A stretch of DNA of 64,000 nucleotides, taken from positions 6,245 to 70,244 of the forward strand of contig JAIKXO010000009.1 of NCBI GenBank assembly GCA_024684065.1, written 5' to 3'. The translations under genes were made by a program, and so were the position numbers. Of the stretch, positions 53,554 to 62,901 are shown piece by piece; the first letter of the stretch is position 1, and every line of letters begins with the position of its first letter. The notes under the pieces were generated by a model. That model saw only the letters and a list, made by a program, of their open reading frames with translations. It did no database searches and was not told the DNA's origin. Source of the DNA: Lachnospiraceae bacterium (lineage in GTDB: Bacteria; Bacillota_A; Clostridia; Lachnospirales; Lachnospiraceae).

Positions 53554-53582
53554 TTGACACAAAAGTATTATTATGTTAGAAT
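53554..53582 (+). promoter_or_regulatory. Promoter of the SleB-type hydrolase gene
   Basis: Consensus TTGACA (53554-53559), 17 bp, TAGAAT (53577-53582). A palindrome TGTGTACACA lies just upstream at about 53535. Predicted leader ~130 nt. Confidence 0.75.
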
Positions 53583-53597
53583 GCTTTTGTGCTTTGG

Positions 53598-53719
53598 GGA
53601 GTTCAATAAGGGATAAATCGGTGCAGTAAGGAGTATATTTAAGGAATTCAATAAGGGGAATATACCGGGAGTGTATTTGGGAGTTCGATAAGGGGAATAT
53701 ACTAAGGAGTATATCCCGT
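53598..53719 (+). repeat. Three degenerate direct repeats in a leader
   Basis: Units start near 53598, 53643 and 53680. Each begins GGRRTTC.ATAAGGG and contains GAATATAC and GGAGTRTAT-type words; units 2 and 3 are closest. Two copies of AAGGAGTATAT occur, the last (53704) serving as the ribosome site for 53721. Confidence 0.65.
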
Positions 53720-53720
53720 A

Positions 53721-54536
53721 ATGAGAAAGCATGTAAGCCGTACCGCGAACTTTTTCAGAGTGCTGTCCATACGTACATACATATGGTGCATTTCCGTTAT
53801 TTCTTTAACGACCATGCTCTGCATGAGCTTTTTCATGGTCGATCCTTCGGACAGACAGATAGTATTATCGGCAAAGACCATAGAGGCGTCCGACAAGGCC
53901 ACTGATCTCGATGAAAACCTGATAGTCAGGTCTATCGTCAGGGAAGATTCTGAAGAGAACAGATATGAATACGGACTGCTAATGGATAATGCGATAGTAA
54001 GAGAAGATACCGCAGAGCCTGAACATCTCATAGCCACAGGCAGTTCTCCCGAGGGAGCACTCGAGGCCTCCCAGGCAGACGACGGTTCTTTTGGTGAAAA
54101 GTCTGATATTTCGGATAAATTCATCATCGAAAGGATCGATGAAGGTTCCCTGCCTGAGATTGACGAACTGTCTCTTAACAGTACCGTTTCCATAGCGGAT
54201 TATATAGCTCTGTGCCAGATAGTGGAAGCCGAGGCGAAGTCAGAGGATATCCAGGGTAAGAGGCTTGTTGCTAACGTTATACTGAACCGCACAGATTCCG
54301 CAAGATATCCCGACAGCATAGAAAACGTGATACTGGATGACGGACAGTTCGACCCCGTTGAAAACGGTATATATTACAGAACCGTTCCCGGAGAGGATTC
54401 AAAATTTGCCGTAATGAGCGCGTTAAACGGAAATGATGATTCACAGGATGCACTGTTTTTCCAAAGGAGCGCATCATCCGTGTGGGGAGATAAGGTATAC
54501 CTCTTCAGATACGGTTCACATTCCTTCTACAGATAA
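53721..54536 (+). CDS. SleB/CwlJ-type cell wall hydrolase
   Basis: 271 aa. A membrane segment at ~20-40 (signal anchor), an acidic linker of ~115 residues, then a C-terminal Hydrolase_2 domain from ~155: IALCQIVEAEAKSEDIQGKRLVANVILNR with the catalytic-type Glu, YPDSIENVI, GQFDPVENG and SALNG. This family includes SleB and CwlJ, lytic enzymes acting on peptidoglycan, also found in non-spore contexts. AAGGAG lies 11 bases before ATG 53721. Follows the GH25-like wall protein. Confidence 0.9.
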   Translation: MRKHVSRTANFFRVLSIRTYIWCISVISLTTMLCMSFFMVDPSDRQIVLSAKTIEASDKATDLDENLIVRSIVREDSEENRYEYGLLMDNAIVREDTAEPEHLIATGSSPEGALEASQADDGSFGEKSDISDKFIIERIDEGSLPEIDELSLNSTVSIADYIALCQIVEAEAKSEDIQGKRLVANVILNRTDSARYPDSIENVILDDGQFDPVENGIYYRTVPGEDSKFAVMSALNGNDDSQDALFFQRSASSVWGDKVYLFRYGSHSFYR

Positions 54537-54601
54537 ATCCGGTTTTTCGAAAAGACTGCTATTAAACGGTACCGGGAGGTCGTGTATATATGTAATGATC
54601 T

Positions 54602-54630
54602 ATAGCTGCACGGTAAAGACCGGCAGCTAT
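54602..54630 (+). other. Hairpin after the SleB-type gene
   Basis: Nested stem ATAGCTGC..CGGT-AAAG-ACCG..GCAGCTAT, about 65 bases after the stop. No T-run; candidate weak terminator. Nothing else is recognised in 54537-54753 apart from the AAGGAG site of the next gene. Confidence 0.45.
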
Positions 54631-54753
54631 TATGGCATTTTAAGAGAATTTTAAGCATGTCTCGTCCCGCAGGGAAATGCAGGCAGGCTTGAAAGATAAG
54701 AAACCAAATTATGCAAGGGGGGAAATCCTTAAAAAAAAAGGAGAGACAGGATC

Positions 54754-56742
54754 ATGAGAAAAAGCGTAAAAACGAGACTCATTGTAATCATTGTCGCCAT
54801 TATGGCAATTCCGCTTATTGCCACGACGTTAATAAGCTACTTCACGTCAATGAACGAAGCCGTAAACAATATGGACAGGTTCAACACGTCGGCGGTAAGC
54901 ATCGTTGAACACGATTTTAAATCGGTCGTGGAGCAGAATCTGCAGATCCTGCAGACAGTAGCGAATTCCGTATCCGCAAGGAAGGTCTTAAAGGGTGAGC
55001 TTGATGTGGAATCGGTGAAGGACTGGCTTATGAAGGTCGACGCGGAGGTAGGGGACGGCAATGCCCTCGCCATTACCGGAGCTGACGGAATGCAGGTGGT
55101 CAAGTCAGCCGGGGATCTCGTGGACGTATCCGAAAGGGAATATTTCCAGAAGGTTGCGGGCGGCGAACTTTTCTTCGTATCCGATCAGAACATCTCCAAG
55201 TCCTCGGGAGCGCGCATCTGTACCTTTATCCATGCGGTTTATGACCTTGACGGTACTTTTATCGGCGCGGTTCAGAGAAACTACAACCTTGACGTATTCA
55301 ACGAGCTCGTAAAGAATGAGGTCACCGAGAAAAATGAAGATATCTTCATAGGTGACAATAACGGTGATCTGATAGCGCATACTTCCATGGACTTAAGCGG
55401 CCCGGAACCGGTGAATTTCTCAAGCCAGCAATGGTATACCGCGTCAAGGAGCGACAGGGAGGCAGCCGGAGGATATGATTCAAACTTCCAGGGGAATAAA
55501 TGGCGCATGTCCTACCAGAGAGAACCGATCACGGGCTGGGTCACCGTAGTTGCAAGAGACCGCGGAGTGGCCATGGAATCCGCCAACAGGACGATGCTTA
55601 TTATTATCGCGGTAAGTGTCGTGATGCTCATTATCGCTGTGATCCTTGCATTCGTCCTTGCAGCTTCGTTTACAAAGCCTATCGCGGCCATTGACAAAGC
55701 AGTAAGCTCCCTTGCGGAGGGTGAGTTCGAAGAGCTTACGGAGTACACGGACAGGCAGGATGAGTTCGGTCAGATTGTAACCAATACCAACAGGCTTATA
55801 GACAAGCTCAGGGAAGTAATAAATAAAGTCAAGAATTCATCCAACATTGTTCTTGACCAGTCAAACAGCCTCTTTAGGACCTCCGAGAAGATCAATGACA
55901 CGTCTTCGAGCGTGACTACCGCAGTTGATGAGATGGCAAGGGGAGCTACAGAGCAGGCTGAAACGATCCAGAGGGCTTCCGAGAACATCGGTATTTTGTC
56001 GGATGCGATCCAGAGCGTTGCGGAGAATGCCGAGCAGCTTGCCGAGAAGGCCGCCAGCATGAACGATGCAAGCCAGTCCTCGGCCGATGCCTTAAGGGAG
56101 CTTTCCTCAAATATCCAGGAGATGGCAGGCGCAATGACCGAGATCTCCGATACAATGAATGAGACGAACAATGCTGTTAACAAGGTTAACGAGAAGGTTG
56201 ACGGCATTACCAATATTGCGAGCCAGACGAACCTGCTCGCGCTGAACGCATCGATAGAAGCCGCGAGAGCCGGAGAAGCGGGCCGCGGATTTGCGGTCGT
56301 CGCGGAGGAGATCGGAAAACTTGCTTCCGATTCCGCTACTACCGCCGAGGAGATCAGGAGCGAGATGTCAAGGCTCCTTGTTCAGTCCCAGAGGGCTATC
56401 GATAAGACGAGCGCGGTATATTCACTCAGCAGCGAGGTAAATAAGGTGCTCGATGAGACAGTGAATCAGATCAACGGACTGATAGTTGAAGTTCAGTCAA
56501 CTGTTGACGGTGTCAATAATATTTCCGGACTTACAGAGGAATGCGCGGCAAGTAAGAATATCATAGTAGACGCGATGAGCAGCCTTTCAGCGATTTCCGA
56601 AGAGAATGCGGCATCAACGCAGGAAACGGCCGCATCAATGCAGGAGCTTGGAGATACCGTGAGCGGTCTTGCGGAATCCGCTGAGAATTCCGATACTATC
56701 GCAAAGGATCTGAGCAGTGAGCTTGAATTCTTTAAGCTGTAA
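54754..56742 (+). CDS. Methyl-accepting chemotaxis protein with dCache sensor
   Basis: 662 aa. Membrane helix 1 (~9-31), a large extracytoplasmic dCache-type sensor (~35-275; [24 protein letters not shown] and [12 protein letters not shown] are typical), membrane helix 2 (~283-308), HAMP domain, and a long coiled-coil signalling domain. The tip [38 protein letters not shown] (~486-523, given by position) binds CheA/CheW. Methylation-region glutamines and glutamates are present, so the CheR at 40697 could act on it. No methyl-accepting pentapeptide tether at the C-terminus. Ligand unknown, possibly an amino acid. Confidence 0.96.
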   Translation: MRKSVKTRLIVIIVAIMAIPLIATTLISYFTSMNEAVNNMDRFNTSAVSIVEHDFKSVVEQNLQILQTVANSVSARKVLKGELDVESVKDWLMKVDAEVGDGNALAITGADGMQVVKSAGDLVDVSEREYFQKVAGGELFFVSDQNISKSSGARICTFIHAVYDLDGTFIGAVQRNYNLDVFNELVKNEVTEKNEDIFIGDNNGDLIAHTSMDLSGPEPVNFSSQQWYTASRSDREAAGGYDSNFQGNKWRMSYQREPITGWVTVVARDRGVAMESANRTMLIIIAVSVVMLIIAVILAFVLAASFTKPIAAIDKAVSSLAEGEFEELTEYTDRQDEFGQIVTNTNRLIDKLREVINKVKNSSNIVLDQSNSLFRTSEKINDTSSSVTTAVDEMARGATEQAETIQRASENIGILSDAIQSVAENAEQLAEKAASMNDASQSSADALRELSSNIQEMAGAMTEISDTMNETNNAVNKVNEKVDGITNIASQTNLLALNASIEAARAGEAGRGFAVVAEEIGKLASDSATTAEEIRSEMSRLLVQSQRAIDKTSAVYSLSSEVNKVLDETVNQINGLIVEVQSTVDGVNNISGLTEECAASKNIIVDAMSSLSAISEENAASTQETAASMQELGDTVSGLAESAENSDTIAKDLSSELEFFKL

Positions 56743-56766
56743 ATTTAGATAAAATAATGATACAAA

Positions 56767-56796
56767 GGCCCGGCGGTGTCAGATGCCGGGCTTTTT
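56767..56796 (+). terminator. Intrinsic terminator of the chemotaxis receptor gene
   Basis: GCCCGGC / GCCGGGC stem followed by five T. The other strand has only CCTTTGT after the stem, so it may also partly terminate the convergent gene at 56813. Confidence 0.85.
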
Positions 56797-56812
56797 GTAT
56801 GCCGGGACAGGC

Positions 56813-57586
56813 TCAGAGACCGAGGATCTTTTCAGAGATCTTTATATTTGTATATATTTCCGCATATTCATGCGGAGGGATCGAGTCTATGTAATTTATA
56901 TCGTACTTTTTTCCGGGCAGGCGCCTTGCTATTATATCGGCGGCTTTGTTATATGCGATCGCGGCCTCTGTTTCCGTCTGATACGTCCCGATGATATAAG
57001 TACCGTTTATGAGGATCTTAGCCCTGTACAGAGTCCTGTTCTTTTTTACTGTCTTCTCAACGCCGAAGAAACGGTTTATTATCTCTATATTTTCATACCT
57101 GTAATCAAAGGGGTCTCCGTTTATGAAGCGGTAATCCCTTCCGGCTACCGCATGGCGCCTGATCCCGTATCTGGAGTTGATGCTTAGCTGCATCCCGTAA
57201 TCGGCAACAAAAAAATGTCCGCCTCTTTTAGAGATATGATGGCTTGAATAGAAGAAAAGATCGTCGATATCAAATTTGAAAACGGATTCAGGATCAATAT
57301 AATACAGGAAATATCTTTTCATGAGATATACGGGGTTTTTAATATATACACCGTTATCCCTGAAATTGATCAGTACTACATACTTGTCAAACCTCAGCAC
57401 ATGATCGGGGCTGTAATCATCTACAGACAGTTTTGAATACAGAGCCTCCTCAGCCTCTATGTAGGCTCTGGAAGCATCCTGCTCCTTATCGTAGCTTCCG
57501 AGGCTTATGTGCTTGTTGTTATATGTTATTGAACTCCTGTAATAGACGGAGCCGTCTTTTTTCCTGGTCTTATAGGTTCCCTGCAT
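56813..57586 (-). CDS. Double AP2-domain DNA-binding protein with a degenerate HNH-like core
   Basis: 257 aa. N-terminal AP2-like unit (YYRSSITYNNKHISLGSYDKEQDASRAY, ~15-42) and C-terminal AP2 unit (YRAKILINGTYIIGTYQTETEAAIAYNKAA, ~187-216, given by position), each with the G-x-[YF]-x-T/K-E-x-x-A-x-x-A-Y core. Between them ~125-172 reads like the HNH fold of HNH-AP2 homing endonucleases (RRHAVAG, INGDPFDYRYENIEIIN), but the usual D-H pair is D-Y and the Asn before R is Tyr. It is therefore probably a DNA-binding protein derived from a homing endonuclease, no longer a nuclease. Start ATG 57586 with weak ribosome site. Confidence 0.75.
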   Translation of the reverse strand: MQGTYKTRKKDGSVYYRSSITYNNKHISLGSYDKEQDASRAYIEAEEALYSKLSVDDYSPDHVLRFDKYVVLINFRDNGVYIKNPVYLMKRYFLYYIDPESVFKFDIDDLFFYSSHHISKRGGHFFVADYGMQLSINSRYGIRRHAVAGRDYRFINGDPFDYRYENIEIINRFFGVEKTVKKNRTLYRAKILINGTYIIGTYQTETEAAIAYNKAADIIARRLPGKKYDINYIDSIPPHEYAEIYTNIKISEKILGL

Positions 57587-57682
57587 GAGTTTTCCGGGCT
57601 ATGATATCCTTAACGGATTTTTATCGGTTTAGGTAAAAGTAGCATTGCCGGCCTGATCTGTCAACCGGTATTAAAGGCCGCG

Positions 57683-57704
57683 CTGCCCGCACTCTGACGG
57701 GCAG
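57683..57704. other. GC-rich hairpin upstream of deoC
   Basis: CTGCCCG (57683-57689) / CGGGCAG (57698-57704) with GCTGC/GCAGC partly extending it. No T-run. Resembles modules of the palindromic family but shares no long exact word that I found. Confidence 0.4.
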
Positions 57705-57730
57705 ATCGCAAAGCAGCGTCAAAAAGAGCC

Positions 57731-57758
57731 TTGTCCTTTCAGTGATCAATGATATACT
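57731..57758 (+). promoter_or_regulatory. Promoter of the deoC operon
   Basis: TTGTCC (57731-57736), 16 bp, TATACT (57753-57758); leader about 60 nt to the ATG at 57824. Confidence 0.55.
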
Positions 57759-57823
57759 AAAGAAAAACGGTTTTCTGCCGCATCTGTTATTTTATGATTA
57801 TACTTATGGAAGGAGAGCATGAC

Positions 57824-58513
57824 ATGAGCATGGAACTTACTGCTGAAAAGCTTGCAAAAATGATCGACCATACGTACTTAAAGGCGTTCGGGGTCAGGGA
57901 GGATTTTGAGAAGCTGTGCGCGGAGGCTAAGGAGAATAACTTTGCCACGGCTATGGTCAATTCCTGTCAGGTTTCGCTATGCAGGGAGCTTCTTAAGGGC
58001 TCCGACGTAAAGACCGCATCGGTAGTAGCGTTCCCTCTGGGGCAGATGACGGTAGAGATGAAGCTATGCGAGGCTGAAAAGGCTATAGAGGACGGGGCTT
58101 CGGAGATCGATTACGTCCTTAACATCGGTGAACTCAAGATGGGAAACCGTGACTACATAAAGGATGAGATGGAGAGGATGGTAAGCCTCTGCCACGGGAA
58201 GGGCGCTCTCGTAAAGGTCATTATCGAGACCTGTTATCTGACTAAGGATGAGATAAAGGCGGCTTCGGAGATAGCAAGAGAGGTATGTCCGGATTTTATT
58301 AAGACTTCTACCGGCTTTGGTACCGGAGGAGCCGTTATCGAAGATGTTAAGCTTATGAAGGATACCGTAGGAGATAAGGTCAAAGTAAAGGCTTCCGGCG
58401 GGATCAGGAACTGGGAGAGCTGCAAAGCGATGATCGAAGCCGGTGCGGAACGCATCGGAACCAGCAACGGAGCCGATATTTTAAAAGGGTTTAAAGAATC
58501 CATGGAGAAGTGA
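57824..58513 (+). CDS. deoC: Deoxyribose-phosphate aldolase
   Basis: 229 aa. Splits 2-deoxyribose-5-phosphate to glyceraldehyde-3-phosphate and acetaldehyde in nucleoside catabolism. Schiff-base Lys160 in DFIKTSTGFG; other motifs IDHTYLK (~13), VVAFPLGQMT (~66), EIDYVLNIGELK (~92) and KVKASGGIRN (~188). Start at 57824, 6 bases after a GGAAGGAGAGC site; an upstream in-frame ATG at 57794 would lie before that site. The WYL regulator starts one base after its stop. Confidence 0.97.
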   Translation: MSMELTAEKLAKMIDHTYLKAFGVREDFEKLCAEAKENNFATAMVNSCQVSLCRELLKGSDVKTASVVAFPLGQMTVEMKLCEAEKAIEDGASEIDYVLNIGELKMGNRDYIKDEMERMVSLCHGKGALVKVIIETCYLTKDEIKAASEIAREVCPDFIKTSTGFGTGGAVIEDVKLMKDTVGDKVKVKASGGIRNWESCKAMIEAGAERIGTSNGADILKGFKESMEK

Positions 58514-58514
58514 T

Positions 58515-59495
58515 ATGTCTAAATCCGCCAGGCAGAAGCTGAAGCTTCTGTATCTTAAGGATATCCTCTTAAGGGAATCCGACGAAGAGCATCCGCTTAA
58601 TTCCCAGGCGCTTATAGAAAAGCTTGATGCGCTCGGGATAGAGGCCGAGAGGAAAAGCATATATAATGACATAGCCTTGTTAGGCGATTACGGGATCGAT
58701 GTCATAAAGACGGGAGGGGCCCACGGAGGATACTTTGTCGGCTCAGGGGATTTTGAGCTTGCAGAGCTCAAGCTCTTAGTTGATGCGGTACAGTCCAGCC
58801 ATTTCATCTCAGCGAAGAAATCCGACAGCCTGATAAGGAAACTCTCGTCGTTAACAAACCGTTATGATGAAAACAAGCTGAAAAGACAGGTATATTCCGT
58901 AAACAGGGTCAAGTCCGGGAACGAGAGCATACTTATCACTGTCGATACAATCCATGATGCCATACAGAAAAACAGGGAGGTCGGATTTTTGTATATGGCC
59001 TGGAGCCCCGAAAAAAAGCTTGTTCCGAAGCATGACGGCAAAAGGTACAGGGTAAGCCCCATAGCCCTGATCTGGGATGATGAATATTACTATCTCCTCG
59101 GGATAGACAGTGAGACTGATACAAAGAAGAACTTCAGGGTGGATAAGATAAAGGACATAGAAGCCCTGTCAGAGGCAAGGGCGGATATCTCACCCGTAAA
59201 TATAGCGGAATACGCAAATAAGCTCTTCGGCATGTTTTCGGGAGAGGACTGCTATGTGACGGTCAGGGTTCCAAACGAGAAGATAGGTATTTTTCTGGAC
59301 CGGTTCGGAACAGATATCTCGGTTCTTAAGCTTGATAATGAAAATGTCAGTATACATACCGAGGTCGCCGTTTCAGGGCAGTTTTACGGATGGATCGCAT
59401 CACTGGGAAACGATATAGAAATACTTGGCGGCGAAAAAGTCAGAGAAGGCTATATAAGCTTTTTAAAGGAGAATCTTAATACATACGGAGGTTAG
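58515..59495 (+). CDS. WYL-domain transcriptional regulator
   Basis: 326 aa. N-terminal winged helix (KLLYLKDILLRESDEEHPLNSQALIEKLDALGIEAERKSIYNDI, ~9-52) with a following YGIDVIKT wing; then a WYL-type sensor domain (GKRYRVSPIALIWDDEYYYLLGID, ~173-196) and a C-terminal WCX-like extension. WYL proteins bind nucleic-acid-type ligands and often regulate neighbouring genes, so deoC and the next lipoprotein are candidate targets. Translationally coupled to deoC. Confidence 0.92.
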   Translation: MSKSARQKLKLLYLKDILLRESDEEHPLNSQALIEKLDALGIEAERKSIYNDIALLGDYGIDVIKTGGAHGGYFVGSGDFELAELKLLVDAVQSSHFISAKKSDSLIRKLSSLTNRYDENKLKRQVYSVNRVKSGNESILITVDTIHDAIQKNREVGFLYMAWSPEKKLVPKHDGKRYRVSPIALIWDDEYYYLLGIDSETDTKKNFRVDKIKDIEALSEARADISPVNIAEYANKLFGMFSGEDCYVTVRVPNEKIGIFLDRFGTDISVLKLDNENVSIHTEVAVSGQFYGWIASLGNDIEILGGEKVREGYISFLKENLNTYGG

Positions 59496-59499
59496 CAAT

Positions 59500-60498
59500 G
59501 TGAGGAAAACAAATAAACGGCAGAAAAGCGGCCGGTCTCTGAAAAGGATAATTTCCGGATGCCTGTTTGTCCTTCTGACCGGTATGCTGCTCTGTGGCTG
59601 TTCTGAAGAGGATGCTGAAACAGTTAATTCCGGGCAGGCCGGATCAGAAGCTGTTCCTGAGACGGAAAGCGGGCAGACCTTAACAGAGGCAGGTAATAAT
59701 GATACGGATATCGTGCCGACGATCAATATTGAAGTTACGGGCACTACAGCTTCAGATCCCGTTGATGAGGAAGAAACGGATACAGACCCGGGGGAAGAGC
59801 CGCGTCATGCCGCAGACAGCGGGCAGGATGAAGAGGCAGCCGATCCTCTTACAGAGGAGATTTCCGATCATAACGAAGAGCAGATCGCCGCGCAGGAGAA
59901 CGATTCACAGCCTGTCTCAGAAGAACTCTCCGGAAAGCCCGTGGGGATAGTGTGGCTTGGAGACTCCCTTACGCAGGGGTCGCTCGGTGACATGGATGAT
60001 AATCTTGATAATGCCCCTTATGTAAAGCTGCAGGGGCTTTGCGGAGACAGGGCGTTTGTCGAGGGCTTCGGGTATTATGGCTTTGTCTCGGATGATATTT
60101 TCTGGAGATATGGCCATGACTATACAGGGGGGGAAGCAAAGAACCCCGAAAAAGTGTATGTTATCTGGGTCGGGTCCAATGACTTTGCGCTCGCGCAGGA
60201 TAAGAGCACTGTTGTACCAAAGGTCGAAGCAGAGATAGATAAGTTCGTCGGGGATAAGATAAGCAAATATATAGTTCTGTCACATCTTCCGAGAGCGGAA
60301 TCGATGCCCGGAGACTGGTATAAGGAGATAAACGCTGAGCTTAAGGCACATTATAAAGACCGTTTCCTTGATATCACGTCATGTGCGGGGATTCCCGACG
60401 GCTTTCTTCCGGACAAAGTGCATCTTACGCAGGAATCGTATGATAACGTGGCGGGAGCTGTATACAGTAAGCTCCTTGAGATGGGATATATACGGTGA
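59500..60498 (+). CDS. Secreted SGNH/GDSL-type hydrolase lipoprotein
   Basis: 332 aa. Basic N-terminus, hydrophobic stretch and lipobox MLLCGC (Cys ~34), then an acidic, Thr/Glu-rich linker of ~110 residues and an SGNH esterase domain: WLGDSLTQGS with nucleophile Ser156, GSNDFA near 227, and Asp305-x-x-His308 in PDKVHL. Likely removes acyl groups from polysaccharide or peptidoglycan outside the cell. GTG start 4 bases after the WYL stop behind GGAGG; an overlapping ATG one base earlier reads ATG-TGA and is not used. Confidence 0.88.
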   Translation: MRKTNKRQKSGRSLKRIISGCLFVLLTGMLLCGCSEEDAETVNSGQAGSEAVPETESGQTLTEAGNNDTDIVPTINIEVTGTTASDPVDEEETDTDPGEEPRHAADSGQDEEAADPLTEEISDHNEEQIAAQENDSQPVSEELSGKPVGIVWLGDSLTQGSLGDMDDNLDNAPYVKLQGLCGDRAFVEGFGYYGFVSDDIFWRYGHDYTGGEAKNPEKVYVIWVGSNDFALAQDKSTVVPKVEAEIDKFVGDKISKYIVLSHLPRAESMPGDWYKEINAELKAHYKDRFLDITSCAGIPDGFLPDKVHLTQESYDNVAGAVYSKLLEMGYIR

Positions 60499-60520
60499 TA
60501 AAATTCCAACTGTTATTGCC

Positions 60521-60549
60521 TTGACTTTATAATTCAGGTTTTGTATTAT
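60521..60549 (+). promoter_or_regulatory. Promoter upstream of nrdD
   Basis: TTGACT (60521-60526), 17 bp, TATTAT (60544-60549). RNA would start near 60556, shortly before a terminator-like hairpin. I looked for paired NrdR boxes and found none convincing. Confidence 0.65.
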
Positions 60550-60579
60550 ATAGTAACCACAAGATATAGGAGAAAAGAT

Positions 60580-60619
60580 CCTGATCCCACCATATGTAGG
60601 CGGGATCGGGGCCTTTTTT
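60580..60619 (+). terminator. Terminator or attenuator in the nrdD leader
   Basis: GATCCC (60583-60588) / GGGATC (60602-60607) with CC/GG pairs on both sides and a seven-base loop, followed by six T (60614-60619). It lies only ~60 bases after the promoter and ~75 before nrdD, so transcription of nrdD would need readthrough or antitermination. It might alternatively end a ~65-nt small RNA. Confidence 0.7.
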
Positions 60620-60694
60620 CAACTATAAGCTTTTTTTGCGGGTTGTTTCTTTTGGAGGGTGTGTCGGTTTATTTTTTAGAAAAGGGAGTAGATT

Positions 60695-62878
60695 ATGGGA
60701 AAAGCTGAGGAAGAACAGGAACCGGTAAACTTTTCAGAGCTGTATAAGCCTGAAAAGGATGTGAAGATGATCAAGAAGGATGGCACGAGGGAAGCCTTTA
60801 ATGTCCAGAAGGTAATAGATGCTGTCGGAAAGTCGGCCTACAGGGCGCTTACCAAGTTTACCGTCGAGGAGCAGCATTTCATCTGCAGAAAGGTTGTCGA
60901 AAGGGTAAATGAGATGGGGGCCGATGAGGTGCCGATACCTTTGATGCACAATATTGTCGAGAGCGTCCTTGAGGAGGTAAAGCCGATAGTCGCAAAATCC
61001 TACAGGGACTACAGGAATTACAAGCAGGATTTTGTAAGGATGATGGATGATGTATACAAGAAGAGCCAGTCCATCATGTACATCGGGGATAAAGAGAACG
61101 CCAATACCGATTCCGCACTTGTTTCCACGAAGCGGAGCCTTATTTTCAACCAGTTCAATAAGGAGCTCTATCAGAAATTCTTTATGACCACCGAGGAGAT
61201 CCAGGCCTGCAGAGACGGATATATCTATGTGCATGACATGTCCGCGAGGCGGGATACAATGAACTGCTGCCTGTTCAACGTTGAAGAGGTACTTACGGGT
61301 GGCTTCGAGATGGGGAATATCTGGTACAATGAGCCGAAGACCTTAGACGTGGCCTTTGACGTCATCGGCGATATCGTGCTGTCAGCAGCCTCCCAGCAGT
61401 ACGGGGGATTTACAGTCCCGAGTGTTGACCATATCCTTGAGAGGTATGCAGAGAAATCCTATGAAAGATATATAAAGAAATATACGGGGCTCGGGCTTTC
61501 ACAGGAGAAGGCTGAGGAGACTGCGATCGCCGATATAGAGAAGGATTTTGAGCAGGGCTTCCAGGGCTGGGAATATAAGTTCAACACGGTAGCTTCCTCA
61601 AGGGGAGATTATCCGTTCATTACGGTCACTGCCGGTACGGAGACCGGAAGGTTTGCGAAGATGGCAACCATTAAAATGTTAGAGGTAAGGAGAAAGGGAC
61701 AGGGAAAGGAAGGACATAAGAAGCCCGTGCTTTTCCCGAAGATCGTCTTCCTCTATGACGAGAACCTGCATGGACCGGGGGGTGAGCTTGAGGATGTGTT
61801 CGAGGCGGGCGTTGAATGTTCCGCAAAGACAATGTACCCCGACTGGCTGTCCCTTACCGGTAAGGGCTATATAGCCTCTATGTACAAGCGCTACGGCAAG
61901 ATCATATCCCCTATGGGGTGCAGGGCCTTCCTTTCGCCATGGTATGAAAGAGGCGGGATGCATCCGGCGGATGATGACGATGTTCCGGTTTTTGTGGGAA
62001 GATTCAATATTGGGGCGGTTTCTCTCCATCTTCCCATGATCCTCGCGAAATCCCGGCAGGAGTCAAGGGATTTCTATGAGGTTTTAGACTATTATCTTGA
62101 GCTCATAAGGGGGCTCCATAAGAGGACTTACGCCTATCTTGGCGAGATGAGGGCTTCCACGAATCCCCTGGCATATTGTGAGGGCGGGTTCTACGGAGGA
62201 CATCTCAAGCTCTCCGATAAGATCAAGCCCCTTTTAAAGGCTGCGACCGCTTCCTTCGGCATTACCGCCTTCAATGAGCTCCAGGAGCTTTATAACGGAA
62301 AATCCCTTGTGGAGGACGGACAGTTTGCGTTAGATGTCCTTGAATATATAAATAAAAAGATAAACGAATTCAAGGAGGAGGACGGAAACCTCTACGCAAT
62401 CTACGGAACTCCCGCGGAAAGCCTCTGCGGCCTTCAGGTCAAGCAGTTTCGGGAGAAGTACGGGATAGTCGAGAATGTCTCCGACAGGGAGTATGTGTCG
62501 AATTCCTTCCACTGCCATGTAACTGAGGACATAACTCCTATCGAAAAGCAGGATCTGGAATACCGCTTCTGGGAGCTTTCTAACGGCGGCAAGATCCAGT
62601 ATGTGAAATATCCGATAGACTATAATATCGAAGCCATAAAGACTCTTATCAGGCGGGCGATGGATATGGGGTTTTATGAGGGCGTGAATCTCTCCCTTGC
62701 CTACTGCGACGACTGCGGGCATGAAGAGCTTGAGATGGACGTATGCCCGGTCTGCGGAAGCAAGAACCTGACAAAGATAGAAAGGATGAACGGATATCTG
62801 TCTTTTTCACGTGTACACGGGGATACCAGGCTTAACGACGCCAAGATGGCGGAGATCGCGGAGAGGAAGAGCATGTGA
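60695..62878 (+). CDS. nrdD: Anaerobic (class III) ribonucleoside-triphosphate reductase
   Basis: 727 aa. Makes dNTPs under anaerobic conditions using a glycyl radical. N-terminal ATP-cone (IKKDGTREAFNVQKVIDAVGKSAY, ~27-50), catalytic barrel with CCLFNVEEVLTGGFEMGN (~190) and SPMGCRAFLSP (~409), a zinc site of four Cys (671, 674, 684, 687), and the radical site RMNGYL with Gly700. Normal full length. The activase gene nrdG usually follows directly, but here the next kilobase is unrelated AT-rich sequence. Confidence 0.97.
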   Translation: MGKAEEEQEPVNFSELYKPEKDVKMIKKDGTREAFNVQKVIDAVGKSAYRALTKFTVEEQHFICRKVVERVNEMGADEVPIPLMHNIVESVLEEVKPIVAKSYRDYRNYKQDFVRMMDDVYKKSQSIMYIGDKENANTDSALVSTKRSLIFNQFNKELYQKFFMTTEEIQACRDGYIYVHDMSARRDTMNCCLFNVEEVLTGGFEMGNIWYNEPKTLDVAFDVIGDIVLSAASQQYGGFTVPSVDHILERYAEKSYERYIKKYTGLGLSQEKAEETAIADIEKDFEQGFQGWEYKFNTVASSRGDYPFITVTAGTETGRFAKMATIKMLEVRRKGQGKEGHKKPVLFPKIVFLYDENLHGPGGELEDVFEAGVECSAKTMYPDWLSLTGKGYIASMYKRYGKIISPMGCRAFLSPWYERGGMHPADDDDVPVFVGRFNIGAVSLHLPMILAKSRQESRDFYEVLDYYLELIRGLHKRTYAYLGEMRASTNPLAYCEGGFYGGHLKLSDKIKPLLKAATASFGITAFNELQELYNGKSLVEDGQFALDVLEYINKKINEFKEEDGNLYAIYGTPAESLCGLQVKQFREKYGIVENVSDREYVSNSFHCHVTEDITPIEKQDLEYRFWELSNGGKIQYVKYPIDYNIEAIKTLIRRAMDMGFYEGVNLSLAYCDDCGHEELEMDVCPVCGSKNLTKIERMNGYLSFSRVHGDTRLNDAKMAEIAERKSM

Positions 62879-62901
62879 TGTTTTTGGACAAATCTAACTG
62901 A

